DNA of 64,000 bases from Mesobacterium_A sp034670065 (GCA_034670065.1 JAXMOG010000001.1:372001-436000), one strand, 5' to 3'; numbered from the stretch's first letter, positions 1 through 9,717 are shown. Numbers and translations: made by a program. The notes: generated from the sequence alone by a model not told the origin.

Positions 1-86
1 ACAGGATCGGACATACATTCACCATTCTCGGATCACCGCGAAGGTTAGCCCGGCACGGCGCCATTCACAACAGTTACAACGAATAG

Positions 87-1499
87 TCAGTTCTTGCCGA
101 GCGACTTCAGAACCTGGTCCAGCTTCCGCCCTTGGCGAGACTTGGTTACAGGCGCATTCTTAACCAAGTTATAATATTCGACCGGATCATAATGCTGCAC
201 GTTCAAATTCAGGTGCTTGGCTGTCAAAAGACCGGCTGACGACAAAACAGCATAGGCTGCAACTGTCTCATCAACAGCAGCAGAGATTTGAGCGGCCTGC
301 GCATCCAGCAATTCTTGTTCTGCGTTCAGAACATCCAGCGTCGTACGAGCCCCCAAGGTTGCTTCTTCGCGAATACCCCGGAAAGCCACGCGTGCAGCGC
401 GAACCTGGCGTTCGCTTGCATTTAGGCTCGCCTGCGCAATCTTCAGCCGGGCATATGCGTTTTCCACATCACGCCGAATGCCATGGCGTACAACATGCAA
501 GTTGCCCAAAGCCGCGTCACGGCTGGCAATCGCCTTTCTGCGCAGTGCAGACAGTTGCCCACCCTGATAGATCGGGCCGGATACCCCCAGCGATACGGAA
601 CCGCTGTTCGTGTAGTTGGATGAATCCAGATCGTCGGACAGACCAAGGCTTGCACCAAGCTTCACACTTGGCTTCATAACGGCTTCGGCGCGCAGAATAC
701 CCAGCTCAGCCGCAGCAACCTGATGCTGCGTCGCGCTCATGTTCGGATGAGACCGCAAGGCAATCGCCATGGCGTTGCTTTCTGTAGGCATGGCAGGCAG
801 ACGGCTGGGCGGCACCAATCCATTCGGCCGGTGCCCGATGGCGGCCGCATACTCGGCACGTGCCACTTCCAAAGCCCCTGTCGCGGCGGCGAAATTCGCC
901 CGTGCGGCGGCCAGACGGGCCTCAGCAGAGGACACATCCGTTCTGGTGATTTCTCCGACTTCGAACCGGTCGTTCGCCGCACGTAATTCTTCGGTGATCA
1001 CACGCACGTTGCTTTCGGCCAAAGCTGCGGTTTCCAGTGCGCGACGCACTTCCATAAAGACAGAAACGGCCTGCAGCAGAACATTCTGCTCAATCGCGAT
1101 CAGCCCTTCGCGGGTGGCCAGAACGGATTCCTTGGCGGCCTCAACACCCATGCGCGAACGTCCAAAATCATACAGCAGCAGTTCTGCCGAAATCCCGAAG
1201 GTCGCTGTGTTGTTGACAAATCCAGCCACCATTCCGCCAGTGCTGCTGGATCGGGTTGTACCGAAAGACCGTTCAACCTTGGCCGACCAGTTCACAATCG
1301 GGCGCAACGCCGACATGGCCACGGCCACATCTTCATCAGCTGCGCGCAACAAGGCACGGTTTTGTTCCAGCAAACCGCTATGTGTATACGCCGATGCCAA
1401 CGCCTGCCCCAGGGTTTCAGCCTGCGCAGTTGTGGCCAACAACAAGGCGACGACCCCAGTTGTCACCGATTTTCGGATGGTTTGTCCAAAACGCGTCAT
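87..1499 (-). CDS. tolC: TolC-family outer membrane efflux protein
   Basis: The 470-residue protein begins with a Sec signal peptide (cleavage expected after Ala-Gln-Ala near residue 27). Two long alpha-helical halves follow, rich in Ala, Glu and Arg with heptad-like spacing, as in the OEP/TolC fold; TolC trimers form the outer membrane exit duct for type I secretion and RND pumps. The second half carries the usual glycine-rich strand region (GVSGPIYQGGQLSA, near residue 300). Length is normal for the family. It lies 89 bp downstream of the PIMT-like gene on the same strand. No pump or ABC exporter is adjacent, so its partner cannot be read from context. The large RTX protein at 54.3-59.6 kb would need such a duct, but that link is inference. 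Confidence 0.9.
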   Translation of the reverse strand: MTRFGQTIRKSVTTGVVALLLATTAQAETLGQALASAYTHSGLLEQNRALLRAADEDVAVAMSALRPIVNWSAKVERSFGTTRSSSTGGMVAGFVNNTATFGISAELLLYDFGRSRMGVEAAKESVLATREGLIAIEQNVLLQAVSVFMEVRRALETAALAESNVRVITEELRAANDRFEVGEITRTDVSSAEARLAAARANFAAATGALEVARAEYAAAIGHRPNGLVPPSRLPAMPTESNAMAIALRSHPNMSATQHQVAAAELGILRAEAVMKPSVKLGASLGLSDDLDSSNYTNSGSVSLGVSGPIYQGGQLSALRRKAIASRDAALGNLHVVRHGIRRDVENAYARLKIAQASLNASERQVRAARVAFRGIREEATLGARTTLDVLNAEQELLDAQAAQISAAVDETVAAYAVLSSAGLLTAKHLNLNVQHYDPVEYYNLVKNAPVTKSRQGRKLDQVLKSLGKN

Positions 1500-1588
1500 C
1501 TATCTCACCTTGCCTTCATGTTCAGTCTTCGGAACGTATTCAGGCGCCGCGAAAACGCGGCGTCTGTGGCACCGCTCTATCGCAGCGT

Positions 1589-2242
1589 CTACAGAGTAAA
1601 TGCGCGATGCGCTTCAAAACCATGAAGAACCGGAGCACCCGCGTTGAAAGAGAAACGCCAGTTCATCCGCCCATCCAGCTTATAACCGATCCGGACAACG
1701 CCCAACGAGCCTTCCATGAACAGGCACGCCATACGGCCACCGTCCTTCAACTGATCACACAGTGCATCCGGCACAACCGCAACACCGCCCTCAATCAGAA
1801 TCAGATCATATGGGCCATGATCGGCGGCGCCATCGGCCAGCGGACCAGTGTGCACGACAACATTATCAGCGCCCTGCTCTAACAACACAGTCTGCGCCTC
1901 TTCGGCCCGACCTTCGTCACTCTCCACAGCCACTACGGCCTCAGCAATGCGCGATAGCACAGCCGCGGAATAGCCGCCCGAGGCACTGACGATCATCGCC
2001 AGATCACTGTTGCTTGGGTCCAAGGCATCCAGCATTTTTGCCAGAGTGCGCGGCTCCAGCATGACATGCCCGCCCCCCAGATCAAGGTTTTCGCCAACAT
2101 AGGCCATGTCGCGCCTGTCGCGCGGCACGAAAGCCTCTCGGGGAACCGAAAGCATGGCATCAATGATTGGAAATTTGGTCACGTCAGATGGGCGGACTTG
2201 AGTGTCCACCATCGTCGTACGGCGCTCAGCGTAATCAGTCAT
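1589..2242 (-). CDS. PIMT-like protein-L-isoaspartate O-methyltransferase family protein
   Basis: This 217-residue protein has the family pattern: an N-terminal helical part with VDTQVRPSDVTKFPIIDAM, then a Rossmann-type SAM-binding core. The frame stays open further upstream, but the Met at 2242 gives the family's usual N-terminus (MTDYAERRTTMVDTQVRP), so that start is chosen. Classical PIMT repairs isoaspartyl residues. The glycine-rich SAM motif is altered here (MIVSASGGYSAAVLS in place of the VLEIGTGSGYQAA type), so catalytic activity is uncertain. Genes of this type commonly sit just upstream of tolC in Rhodobacteraceae, as here. Confidence 0.8.
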   Translation of the reverse strand: MTDYAERRTTMVDTQVRPSDVTKFPIIDAMLSVPREAFVPRDRRDMAYVGENLDLGGGHVMLEPRTLAKMLDALDPSNSDLAMIVSASGGYSAAVLSRIAEAVVAVESDEGRAEEAQTVLLEQGADNVVVHTGPLADGAADHGPYDLILIEGGVAVVPDALCDQLKDGGRMACLFMEGSLGVVRIGYKLDGRMNWRFSFNAGAPVLHGFEAHRAFTL

Positions 2243-2646
2243 CCACAAGCTCTTTTTGTTGTCGGATTTGATGTGCGTTGTGCCACATCCTTTCAGGGGC
2301 GGCAATCTCTGGACCGACAGAATTGATCGAATGCGTCAGGTTGACCGCCCGATTTTGGGCCAAAAAACGGTCAAACAACTCGAAAACAACAAATTTATAA
2401 CCGAAAATTATGAGATCGGCACGATGTTGCCGGTGAAACATCCTGCCGCAAGGTCACATCGCCGTTGCCCAAATTTTAGCCCTGCAAACATGCAATCTAA
2501 CGACCCCCAGTTAAGAAGACCCGCACAGCAAACCAGCCGCCCCTGCGCCTGTCGGAAACTGAAACGTAAATCTCTTCCCAAGCATGCCGCAGTTCCACTT
2601 GCAGAGGCCGGAAGATGCCGCTAATAGCCTGTTCTACCACTACGGC
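2243..2646. other. intergenic region upstream of the PIMT-like gene and tRNA-Cys
   Basis: About 400 bp without a convincing gene. It must hold the promoter of the minus-strand PIMT-like gene and the promoter of the plus-strand tRNA-Cys. I see no clear terminator hairpin and no small ORF with a good ribosome binding site; open frames here lack protein-like composition. Confidence 0.6.
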
Positions 2647-2720
2647 GGCGAGTTGGCGGAGTGGTGACGCAGCGGATTGCAAATCCGTGTACACCGGTTC
2701 GATTCCGGTACTCGCCTCCA
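2647..2720 (+). tRNA. tRNA-Cys (anticodon GCA)
   Basis: A complete cloverleaf of 74 nt with encoded CCA can be drawn. The acceptor stem pairs GGCGAGT with ACTCGCC, followed by discriminator T and CCA. The anticodon loop TTGCAAA shows anticodon GCA at 2679-2681. The T arm is CCGGT TCGATTC CGG-like. The 3' end abuts a plus-strand integrase remnant, the usual arrangement when a tRNA gene serves as a phage or island attachment site. Confidence 0.95.
2700..2720 (+). other. probable att site: 3' end of tRNA-Cys
   Basis: The tRNA 3' end directly precedes a tyrosine integrase remnant that starts 75 bp downstream in the same direction. Islands inserted by such integrases normally duplicate the tRNA 3' segment at their far end. 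I found no second copy of this segment downstream by eye, which agrees with loss of the distal end. The precise core boundaries are unknown. Confidence 0.4.
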
Positions 2721-2795
2721 TTGCATCTTTTCCCCAAATACTACAGTAATATAGACACTTGGAGAATTCCAAGGAGGATACTTTGGAGGATACAG

Positions 2796-3945
2796 GTGCC
2801 CGACTACCCGGCAACTTCCTTGGCGAAGAACAAGGGCAAGTACTATGTTCTGCTCACGATACCGGTTGAGCTTCGCGAATACTTCAACGGACGTAAGCAA
2901 CTAAAAAGGTCTACAGGCACAAGTGATCTGGGTGACGCAAAACGCAGGCAGCACAAAATCACCTCCGAACTCTACGCTCAGCTAGAGGCGTGCAAGCCCG
3001 ATCTCAGAGAGGTGATCAGCGATCTATTGGGCTGGATCGGGGATGCTGACGAAATCCAGCGACTCAAAGACACGGGTGACCTTTAAGGGATGATCGGTCA
3101 GCAAAAGCATCTAGAGTACACAGAAGATCCTGAGGAAGACGGTCTAATTGAATTTGTCAATGAACGCGGAGCCAAAGCCCTCGAAATTTATCGAGAATGG
3201 AAAGCGAAAAAGGCGAAAGACTCCTTAGCTAGCAATTCACCGAATATCGCCATCGCTTCAGAGCGTTACTCAGCGACTTCGCCCTACCCGAATGCCAAGA
3301 CAGCCCGCGAATGCGAGCATGCACTTGAACAGTTCCAAGGTTTTGTTGGCAATGTGCCTATTTCGTCAGTCGATGTCATAAACGTGCATGATTTCGCCGA
3401 GTTTGTTGGGACAAATCGAAGCCGTAAACTAATCGACAAGAAGCTTAGCTATGTGCGGAAGATGTTCGATTACGCGGTTCGAAAGGGTTGGGTTGGCAAT
3501 AACGTGTTCGCTGGACTCAAACTCTAGAAAAACCTTGGCACTCCCAAACGAAGCTACGTTCCCTTCACACATGAAGAGTTGACGACCATCTTCGCGCTCG
3601 ACATGCCACCGCAAGTGCGCAACTTGATGTCCATACTTGCCGCCACTGGAATGCGATTGGATGAAGCTGCTTTGCTGAATTGGGAGGACGTTAAATGCGA
3701 CCAATCACAGGGCGTAACATATTTTGATCTCACTTCTTCTTTGGTAAAAAACCGGGGTTCTCAAAGAAAGATACCGGTTCACCCTGCCTTGGATTGGATC
3801 ACGGTCGGCAGACGTGGACAGATGTTTCCGGAATTTCCTCGAGATCGTGACAGTAAAACGCAATCTGCGTCTTCAAAGGCCCTTATGCCGTTCATTCGCC
3901 AAGTCACCCAAGTCCGTCAAAAAGCGGTTGTCAGCACATGCCAAC
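2796..3945 (+). pseudogene. int: decayed phage-type tyrosine integrase
   Basis: A single reading frame running from a GTG at 2796 (preceded by GGAGGA at 2785-2790) resembles a tyrosine recombinase. There is an N-terminal arm-binding region (NKGKYYVLLTIPVELREYF), a SAM-like core-binding region, and the start of the catalytic domain with its first Arg in ATGMRLDEAALLNW. Two in-frame nonsense codons interrupt it: TAA at 3084 and TAG at 3525. Homology stops around 3940, before the H-x-x-R, His/Trp and Tyr box, where the tail of the convergent MOSC gene begins. The gene is therefore inactive, by nonsense mutation and by C-terminal deletion. Its position beside tRNA-Cys marks a former genomic island whose cargo is gone. 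Confidence 0.85.
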
Positions 3946-3947
3946 GT

Positions 3948-4553
3948 CTAAGTCTTGGGAACGCGATAGACGAGCGGTTGGTGCGGCTCGGGCGGCAACT
4001 CTACCGTGATCGTATCGTTTTTACTGACTTGCCCTCCGCGAAGGACAATGCCCATGACTCCGGTTTTGCGCGCCACACCTGTTGGTGTCACCTCTTTGCA
4101 GTGCGCCAATAGACCGGATTGGAAGTTTTCGATTTGAACACACGGATTGCGCAGGCCAGTCAGTTCCACAATAGCCTCAGCCCCAATCAACAGGCGCGCG
4201 CCAGTTGGCAGACCAAGCAGGTCAACGCCTCTGGTTGCAATGTTTTCACCAAGATCGCCGGGAAGAACCGTGTGGCCTTTGGTTGAGACGTCATCAAAAA
4301 ACTCTGAATGTATCAGATGCACTTGCCTAAGGTTCGGCTGCTGGCCGTAGCGCCTGATGTGAAAGAGATGCTGATCATTAGGGCCCGCGTGGGCATCCCC
4401 CTGGACGCCAAAGTTTTCGATCAGAGTGATGGTATCCTGCGGTGTCTTACTGAATGAATGCGCACTGTTGACCTGAACGCCGACAACCTGTGCGGATGTG
4501 GGCTTGGGGGTTTGGGCGCCCTGCCCCTGCGATGGTTTGCTGTCATCCGTCAT
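3948..4553 (-). CDS. MOSC domain-containing protein
   Basis: The 201-residue protein matches stand-alone MOSC proteins, the beta-barrel domain shared with molybdenum cofactor sulfurase C-termini and YiiM/YuaD. Recognisable parts are the start VVGVQVNSAHSFSK, the GVQGDAHAG loop, and the conserved LPGDLGENIAT and LTGLRNPCVQIENF, with the Cys expected to bind sulfur or the cofactor. Such proteins move sulfur or bind Moco and often take part in reducing N-hydroxylated compounds; the substrate here is unknown. The first 20 residues are a polar low-complexity extension. Its 3' end abuts the truncated integrase, so the deletion that ended the island stopped at this gene. Confidence 0.85.
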   Translation of the reverse strand: MTDDSKPSQGQGAQTPKPTSAQVVGVQVNSAHSFSKTPQDTITLIENFGVQGDAHAGPNDQHLFHIRRYGQQPNLRQVHLIHSEFFDDVSTKGHTVLPGDLGENIATRGVDLLGLPTGARLLIGAEAIVELTGLRNPCVQIENFQSGLLAHCKEVTPTGVARKTGVMGIVLRGGQVSKNDTITVELPPEPHQPLVYRVPKT

Positions 4554-4892
4554 TTGCGCTTTTCCTTATCCCGCGCTGAAGCAAGCCGTCTTCCGAGCCG
4601 GAATTTCACAACCCTGCAAACAGTCTGCCCTTCCAAGTTCAGAAGTTTTCCGTGGCGGTCAAGTATTCCTATAGGCATTGTTCAATTAGGTTCATGGGAT
4701 GCACACGACCTGGCTGCATCCTTTGGATAGGGCCATCAAAATGAGTGCTGCAAGGCCTGTTACACCCATTGTGGCCATTGACGTAAATCACATCAAGGGT
4801 AACAAGGCCAAACCGGTGGTTGATGCAACATGCAGCCAAACACCGAAACGATGCCTGCAAAAAGCCTGATGCTTTTTCACTTGGAGTGTTTC
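4554..4892. other. divergent intergenic region, MOSC / decarboxylase
   Basis: This stretch separates two divergent genes and must contain both promoters. The decarboxylase frame is open from 4830, but the family N-terminus (MKFRFPIVIIDEDF) starts at 4893. No small gene, repeat or recognisable operator was seen. Confidence 0.5.
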
Positions 4893-7187
4893 ATGAAATT
4901 CCGCTTCCCAATCGTTATCATCGATGAGGACTTCCGTTCGGATAACTCTTCCGGTCTTGGCATCCGCGCCGTTGCCCAAGCCATTGAAAACGAAGGTTTC
5001 GAGGTACTGGGCACCACCAGCTATGGTGATCTATCGCAGTTTGCACAGCAGCAATCGCGGGCCAGTGCCTTTGTCTTGTCGATTGACGATGAAGAATTCA
5101 CCCCCGGACCGGACCTTGACCCGGCCGTGGTGAAACTGCGGAATTTTATCGAGGAAGTCCGCTGGAAGAACAAAGACGTCCCTATCTACATCTACGGGGA
5201 AACCAAAACCAGCCGACACCTGCCGAATGATATCCTGCGCGAGCTGCATGGTTTCATCCACATGTTTGAAGACACGCCAGAATTTGTGGCGCGCCATATC
5301 ATCCGCAATGCCAAGGCCTATCTGGAAGGCATCCAGCCACCATTCTTCAAGGCGTTGCTCGATTATGCCGAAGACGGGTCTTACTCTTGGCATTGTCCCG
5401 GACATTCCGGCGGGGTGGCGTTTCTGAAAAGCCCGATTGGCCAAATGTATCACCAGTTCTATGGCGAAAACATGCTGCGCGCTGATGTGTGCAACTCTGT
5501 CGAAGAACTGGGTCAGTTGCTGGATCACGACGGTGCCATCGGCGCATCTGAACGCAACGCTGCGCGCATTTTCAACGCCGATCATTGCTTCTTTGTCACC
5601 AATGGCACCAGCACATCAAACAAGATGGTCTGGCACCACACTGTTGCCCCAGGTGATGTTGTGGTGGTCGACCGCAACTGCCACAAGTCTATCCTGCACA
5701 GCATCATCATGACGGGGGCGATCCCTGTTTTTCTGAAACCAACGCGCAATCACTATGGGATCATCGGTCCGATCCAAAAGAGCGAATTTCAGATCGAGAC
5801 GATCAAGGAGAAAATCCGGGCAAACCCGCTGTTGGCGCATGTGGATGCAGATACGGTGAAGCCGCGCATCATCACTTTGACTCAGTCCACCTATGATGGC
5901 GTTCTTTACAATACCGAAACCATCAAAACATGCTTGGATGGCTATATCGAGAATTTGCACTTCGATGAGGCCTGGTTGCCCCACGCCGCATTTCACCCGT
6001 TTTATGGCAATTTCCATTCTATGGGCCGCAAGCGCGAACGCCCCAGCCATTCGGTGACTTACGCAACGCAATCCATCCACAAACTTCTGGCTGGGATCAG
6101 CCAAGCCAGCCATGTGCTGGTGCAAGACAGTCAAGACACCAAGCTGGATCGTCACCTCTTTAACGAAGCTTATTTGATGCACTCCAGTACCAGCCCGCAA
6201 TACAGCATCATCGCAAGTTGCGACGTGGCTGCCGCGATGATGGAGCCGCCCGGCGGGCGCGCGCTTGTCGAGGAAAGCATTCTGGAATCGCTCGACTTCC
6301 GGCGGGCCATGCGAAAGGTGGATCAGGAATACGGTGATCAAGACTGGTGGTTTCAGGTTTGGGGCCCAGAAGAATTGGACGACGAAGGCGTTGACGACCC
6401 CAGCAACTGGGTATTGCAGAAAACGGATGCTGACGGCGTGCAACCGTCTGATGGCGAAGAGTCCTGGCATGCCTTTGGCGATATGGCACCGGGCTTCAAC
6501 ATGCTTGACCCGATCAAGGCGACAATCATCACCCCCGGCTTAAACATAAACGGACGCTTTGAAGAAACTGGAATTCCAGCTTCAATCGTCACCAAGTATC
6601 TGGCTGAACACGGGGTTGTTGTCGAAAAAACCGGCCTCTACAGCTTTTTCATCATGTTCACGATCGGGATCACCAAGGGACGTTGGAATTCATTGCTGAC
6701 AGAGATGCAGCAGTTCAAGGATGACTACGACATGAACAGACCGATGTGGCGGTCTATGCCCAAGTTCTGCGCCACGCATCCCCGTTACGAACAAATGGGA
6801 CTGCGCGATTTGTGCCATCATGTGCATTCACTCTACGCCAAATACGACGTGGCCATTCTGTCGACGGAAATGTACCTCAGCGACCTGACGCCAGCCATGA
6901 ATCCCGCTGACGCCTTTTCGCATATCGCGTCGCGCACCACACAGCGCGTGTCCATTGATGATCTGGAGGGGCGGATTACAACCAGCCTTGTAACCCCATA
7001 TCCGCCCGGCATCCCGCTTTTGATCCCCGGCGAGGTGTTCAATAAGAAGATCGTTGAATACTTGAAATTCAATCGCACCTTCGCTCAGGAATGCCCCGGA
7101 TTTGAAACCGACATACACGGGCTTGTGGAAGAGCGGGACGAAACCGGCCGTATCCACTATTTCGCGGATTGCGTTGCAGAGCCATAA
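4893..7187 (+). CDS. Orn/Lys/Arg decarboxylase, class I (PLP fold type I)
   Basis: A 764-residue member of the large bacterial basic amino acid decarboxylases. It has an N-terminal receiver-like wing domain (about residues 1-130), a PLP-binding core, and a C-terminal domain with the PPGIPLLIPGE motif. The PLP lysine is K397 in ATQSIHKLLAG, and HCPGHSGG marks the start of the core. The start at 4893 has TTGGAGTG just upstream and is preferred over ATG 4830. The enzyme makes a polyamine precursor (agmatine, cadaverine or putrescine) from arginine, lysine or ornithine; sequence alone does not settle the substrate, though the length fits the arginine/lysine group. It stands alone, with no antiporter next to it as acid-resistance systems have, so a biosynthetic role is more likely. 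Confidence 0.88.
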   Translation: MKFRFPIVIIDEDFRSDNSSGLGIRAVAQAIENEGFEVLGTTSYGDLSQFAQQQSRASAFVLSIDDEEFTPGPDLDPAVVKLRNFIEEVRWKNKDVPIYIYGETKTSRHLPNDILRELHGFIHMFEDTPEFVARHIIRNAKAYLEGIQPPFFKALLDYAEDGSYSWHCPGHSGGVAFLKSPIGQMYHQFYGENMLRADVCNSVEELGQLLDHDGAIGASERNAARIFNADHCFFVTNGTSTSNKMVWHHTVAPGDVVVVDRNCHKSILHSIIMTGAIPVFLKPTRNHYGIIGPIQKSEFQIETIKEKIRANPLLAHVDADTVKPRIITLTQSTYDGVLYNTETIKTCLDGYIENLHFDEAWLPHAAFHPFYGNFHSMGRKRERPSHSVTYATQSIHKLLAGISQASHVLVQDSQDTKLDRHLFNEAYLMHSSTSPQYSIIASCDVAAAMMEPPGGRALVEESILESLDFRRAMRKVDQEYGDQDWWFQVWGPEELDDEGVDDPSNWVLQKTDADGVQPSDGEESWHAFGDMAPGFNMLDPIKATIITPGLNINGRFEETGIPASIVTKYLAEHGVVVEKTGLYSFFIMFTIGITKGRWNSLLTEMQQFKDDYDMNRPMWRSMPKFCATHPRYEQMGLRDLCHHVHSLYAKYDVAILSTEMYLSDLTPAMNPADAFSHIASRTTQRVSIDDLEGRITTSLVTPYPPGIPLLIPGEVFNKKIVEYLKFNRTFAQECPGFETDIHGLVEERDETGRIHYFADCVAEP

Positions 7188-7318
7188 ATCCCGCGGGTCC
7201 AGCGAACGTCTGGGCGGGTGAGTTGCTGGATTAGCGACCTGAAGGTCCGCCTCTCGCCCGCCGATATTTTCGGGCGGTGGGCGCGTCAGGCTGTGCTCTT
7301 TGGGAACCTTAAACGCCT

Positions 7319-8107
7319 TTAGGCCAATACGTTCTGCATATGCCGGTCGATCACAGCCGCGCAGGCTTCGGGATGCGTGGAGATTAAGAAATGATCCGCG
7401 CCTGATACGACTTCCAACCGACTGTGCTCAATTTGGTCGGCGATTTCTGCAGACAACCCAATGATCGCTGGATTTGCATGTTCCCCACGCACAAGTGTCG
7501 TTGGAATGGTCATGGCGGCATACTCGGCGATGAACGGCGAAAATGACAACGCAGCGCGCCAATCCAGTACATTGGCGCCTGCCGTTTGTCGGCAATGGGA
7601 TTTTACAGCCTCAGGCAGCGCGTCGAACGTTCCAGCCTTGCTCCAATAGTCAATAATGATGCCAGCCGCGTCAGTGTCGCCGTTGATGTGCGCGGTTTCA
7701 AACTGATGGCTGACATTCCGCACATGGTCGACCCATGGGTATTCACCAGATACCGGTCGGGTAACCACAGGATTGGCCTCAAAGGTGATCAGGCTTTCAG
7801 CGGAAACCTTTTGATGAAGAACCGCCGCAAATAGCGATAACCCACCAAAGGAATGCCCAACAAGATGCACTGGTTCCCCGGCGCGGCTGACGACCTGGGC
7901 GACGAAGTCAGTCATTCTGTCTATCGTGCTATCTGAAAGACTGCGCATTTCCGGCGTAGCCCCATACCCTGGCAAGCTGGTCGACATCAGCCGATACGAG
8001 CCGGAAAGCGCTTTTTGCACGCCGCGCCATGCTGACGCTGTGCTGTAGGAACCGGGAAAGAAAAGCAGGGCTGGACCAGTGCCGCGATCATCAAATTCAA
8101 AGTTCAT
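7319..8107 (-). CDS. alpha/beta hydrolase
   Basis: A 262-residue alpha/beta hydrolase fold protein. The oxyanion region is FFPGSYSTASAW, the nucleophile elbow is GHSFGG, an acidic residue lies in the late core, and the final His is in SGADHFLISTHP. The frame is open further upstream, but MNFEFDDRGTGPALLFFPG at 8107 is the natural N-terminus. Substrate is unknown. It is transcribed away from the Rieske gene and has no operon partner in the window. Confidence 0.85.
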   Translation of the reverse strand: MNFEFDDRGTGPALLFFPGSYSTASAWRGVQKALSGSYRLMSTSLPGYGATPEMRSLSDSTIDRMTDFVAQVVSRAGEPVHLVGHSFGGLSLFAAVLHQKVSAESLITFEANPVVTRPVSGEYPWVDHVRNVSHQFETAHINGDTDAAGIIIDYWSKAGTFDALPEAVKSHCRQTAGANVLDWRAALSFSPFIAEYAAMTIPTTLVRGEHANPAIIGLSAEIADQIEHSRLEVVSGADHFLISTHPEACAAVIDRHMQNVLA

Positions 8108-8531
8108 CCTGAATGCCCCATGTCGAAATTGCCAAGACCGCCTGCCTATATCGTACGCTCTTGCCATCAGACCGTCTACGACCACAGTTCATGCACCCCG
8201 GCCAGCCGTATGACGTTCTTCCCTCCAAAGCGTTACCAATTCACGTCTCTTCCCGCCGGTCAGGATGGGTTGAAGGCACAAAATAACGTTGACGAATGTG
8301 CCTTTGCGCACTGTACAAAAGTCGCAACAAGGGGCCACAAAAAAACGAACGAGGGCAATAAGATATCCTGCAAATACACAGTTTTTTAGCCAAGTCTGAA
8401 CCGGGTTCTTGCAGCCGTTTTTCAGGTCCGTTTCTACACGCTCAAAAAGTTAACAAAGCCCCACCGCCGCCGTTGATCATAAAAAAGTCGTTGCGACGGA
8501 CCGCACAAATTAAACGGGGAGCTTTGCGAAA
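8108..8531. other. intergenic region between hydrolase and Rieske gene
   Basis: About 420 bp without a supported gene between two divergent genes. Open frames in it have no ribosome binding site and non-protein-like composition. The part next to the Rieske gene ends in the operator listed separately at 8532-8553. Confidence 0.5.
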
Positions 8532-8553
8532 ATTCATTTGACAACGAATGAAT
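8532..8553 (+). promoter_or_regulatory. operator O1 of the putative nicotinate-type regulon
   Basis: A 22-bp dyad with half-sites ATTCATTTG and CGAATGAAT separated by 4 bp (8 of 9 positions symmetric). A TTGACA hexamer at 8538-8543 lies inside it, so a bound regulator could cover the -35 box of the Rieske-ABC operon. The identical half-sites recur at 23834-23855, and weaker versions at 14865 and 23733. The MarR protein at 22018 is the likely binder (inference). Confidence 0.65.
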
Positions 8554-8578
8554 TTTTGTTCTGACTGAAGGGGTAGAA

Positions 8579-9667
8579 ATGGATCACGAGGGACCAAAGA
8601 TGAGCTTTATCCGCAATAGCTGGTATGTCGCAGGTTGGTCACGTGACTTTCAAGATTCGATACGGTCGGTCGAGATTATTGGCTTGCGCATGGCAGTGTT
8701 TCGAAACAGCCAAGGGCAGCTGAAAGCACTTGAAGACAGGTGCCCGCACCGTTTGTTGCCGTTGTCCAAGGGCAAGCGGATCGGCGATACCATCCAATGC
8801 GGATATCATGGGATGACCTTTGACGGGTCTGGCACCTGCGTGCGCGTTCCGGGCCAGGAAAACACACCTGATCGGGCAAATGTGCGGGCGTTTCCAGTGG
8901 CAGAACGTAACGGTATCGTCTGGATCTGGATGGGCGACGAAAAACTGGCGAATGAAGAAGAAATCTTTGATCTTCCGCAGTTTACAGATGACAACTGGCA
9001 CGTTCATCACGGCGGCCAACTCCACCTCAAAGCCCATTACCTGAATGTTGCCGAAAACTTGGTAGACCCGGCTCATGTCAGCTTTGTTCACCCAACCACA
9101 CTTGGCAATGCGTCCTCTGAAAATGTGCCTGTGCATGTGTCGACTTCAGGCGATGTGATCCGTGCCTGGCGCTGGATCCGGGATGCACCGCCCGTTGGTT
9201 TTTTCAAGGAATTTGGCGGCTTCGAAGGAAATGTTGACCGCTGGCACTATTACGATTTGTATTTACCTTCGACGGCGGTCATCGATTTCGGTAGTATCGA
9301 CACAGCAGAGAACTGCCCTGAAGATGAACGTGACCGAGGCGTGCGTGTTCTGGCATTGCATTTCGTAACGCCCGTCAACGAAAACTACACGATCGATCAC
9401 TGGATGCACATTCGCAATACCGCCCCAGAAGACGACGCGGCATCGGAAAAAGTAGACAGTTTGCTGGCAATGGCATTCGAAGAAGATAAAGCCATCCTTG
9501 AAGCGATCCACGAGGAAGAACAACGGCCCCAAACCCGCAAGCCGGTCAGGATCGCCATAGACAAAGGGCCTATCGTTTTCCGCAAGAGAATCAGAGAAAT
9601 GATCGAAGCGGAAACCGTCGAAGACCTGGGGGAGCCCGTCTCTCCAGTTTTCGTACAACAGGACTAA
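8579..9667 (+). CDS. Rieske non-heme iron oxygenase, VanA-like (probable demethylase)
   Basis: A 362-residue oxygenase alpha subunit. The Rieske [2Fe-2S] ligands are C55, H57, C74 and H77 (CPH ... CGYH). The mononuclear iron site is in ENLVDPAHVSFVHP, the N-x-x-D-x-x-H-x4-H pattern. Length and the HPTTLG ending match the VanA-type family, whose known members mostly remove O- or N-methyl groups. It opens an operon with an ABC importer and shares an operator with the 6-hydroxynicotinate reductase and enamidase genes. A role in demethylating an imported N-heteroaromatic, for example trigonelline to nicotinate, is therefore plausible but unproven. The ferredoxin and reductase at 23.9-25.0 kb could supply electrons. 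An alternative start is ATG 8600. Confidence 0.88.
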   Translation: MDHEGPKMSFIRNSWYVAGWSRDFQDSIRSVEIIGLRMAVFRNSQGQLKALEDRCPHRLLPLSKGKRIGDTIQCGYHGMTFDGSGTCVRVPGQENTPDRANVRAFPVAERNGIVWIWMGDEKLANEEEIFDLPQFTDDNWHVHHGGQLHLKAHYLNVAENLVDPAHVSFVHPTTLGNASSENVPVHVSTSGDVIRAWRWIRDAPPVGFFKEFGGFEGNVDRWHYYDLYLPSTAVIDFGSIDTAENCPEDERDRGVRVLALHFVTPVNENYTIDHWMHIRNTAPEDDAASEKVDSLLAMAFEEDKAILEAIHEEEQRPQTRKPVRIAIDKGPIVFRKRIREMIEAETVEDLGEPVSPVFVQQD

Positions 9668-9717
9668 AACTATTCGACCAAAACGACTATCAAAAGGTCG
9701 GTAACAGAGAGGTTCAC

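Noticed and set aside
769..1599. 276-codon plus-strand ORF opposite tolC
   Set aside because: Antisense shadow of the Ala-rich TolC coding sequence, with low-complexity Ser/Arg/Ala composition.
2661..3086. Integrase fragment called as an intact gene from ATG 2661
   Set aside because: That start lies inside tRNA-Cys; the GTG at 2796 with GGAGGA is more likely, and the frame is interrupted at 3084 and 3525.
5347..6595. Minus-strand ORFs of 66-284 codons within the decarboxylase gene
   Set aside because: The plus-strand frame encodes a full-length recognised enzyme with its PLP lysine; the minus frames match no family.
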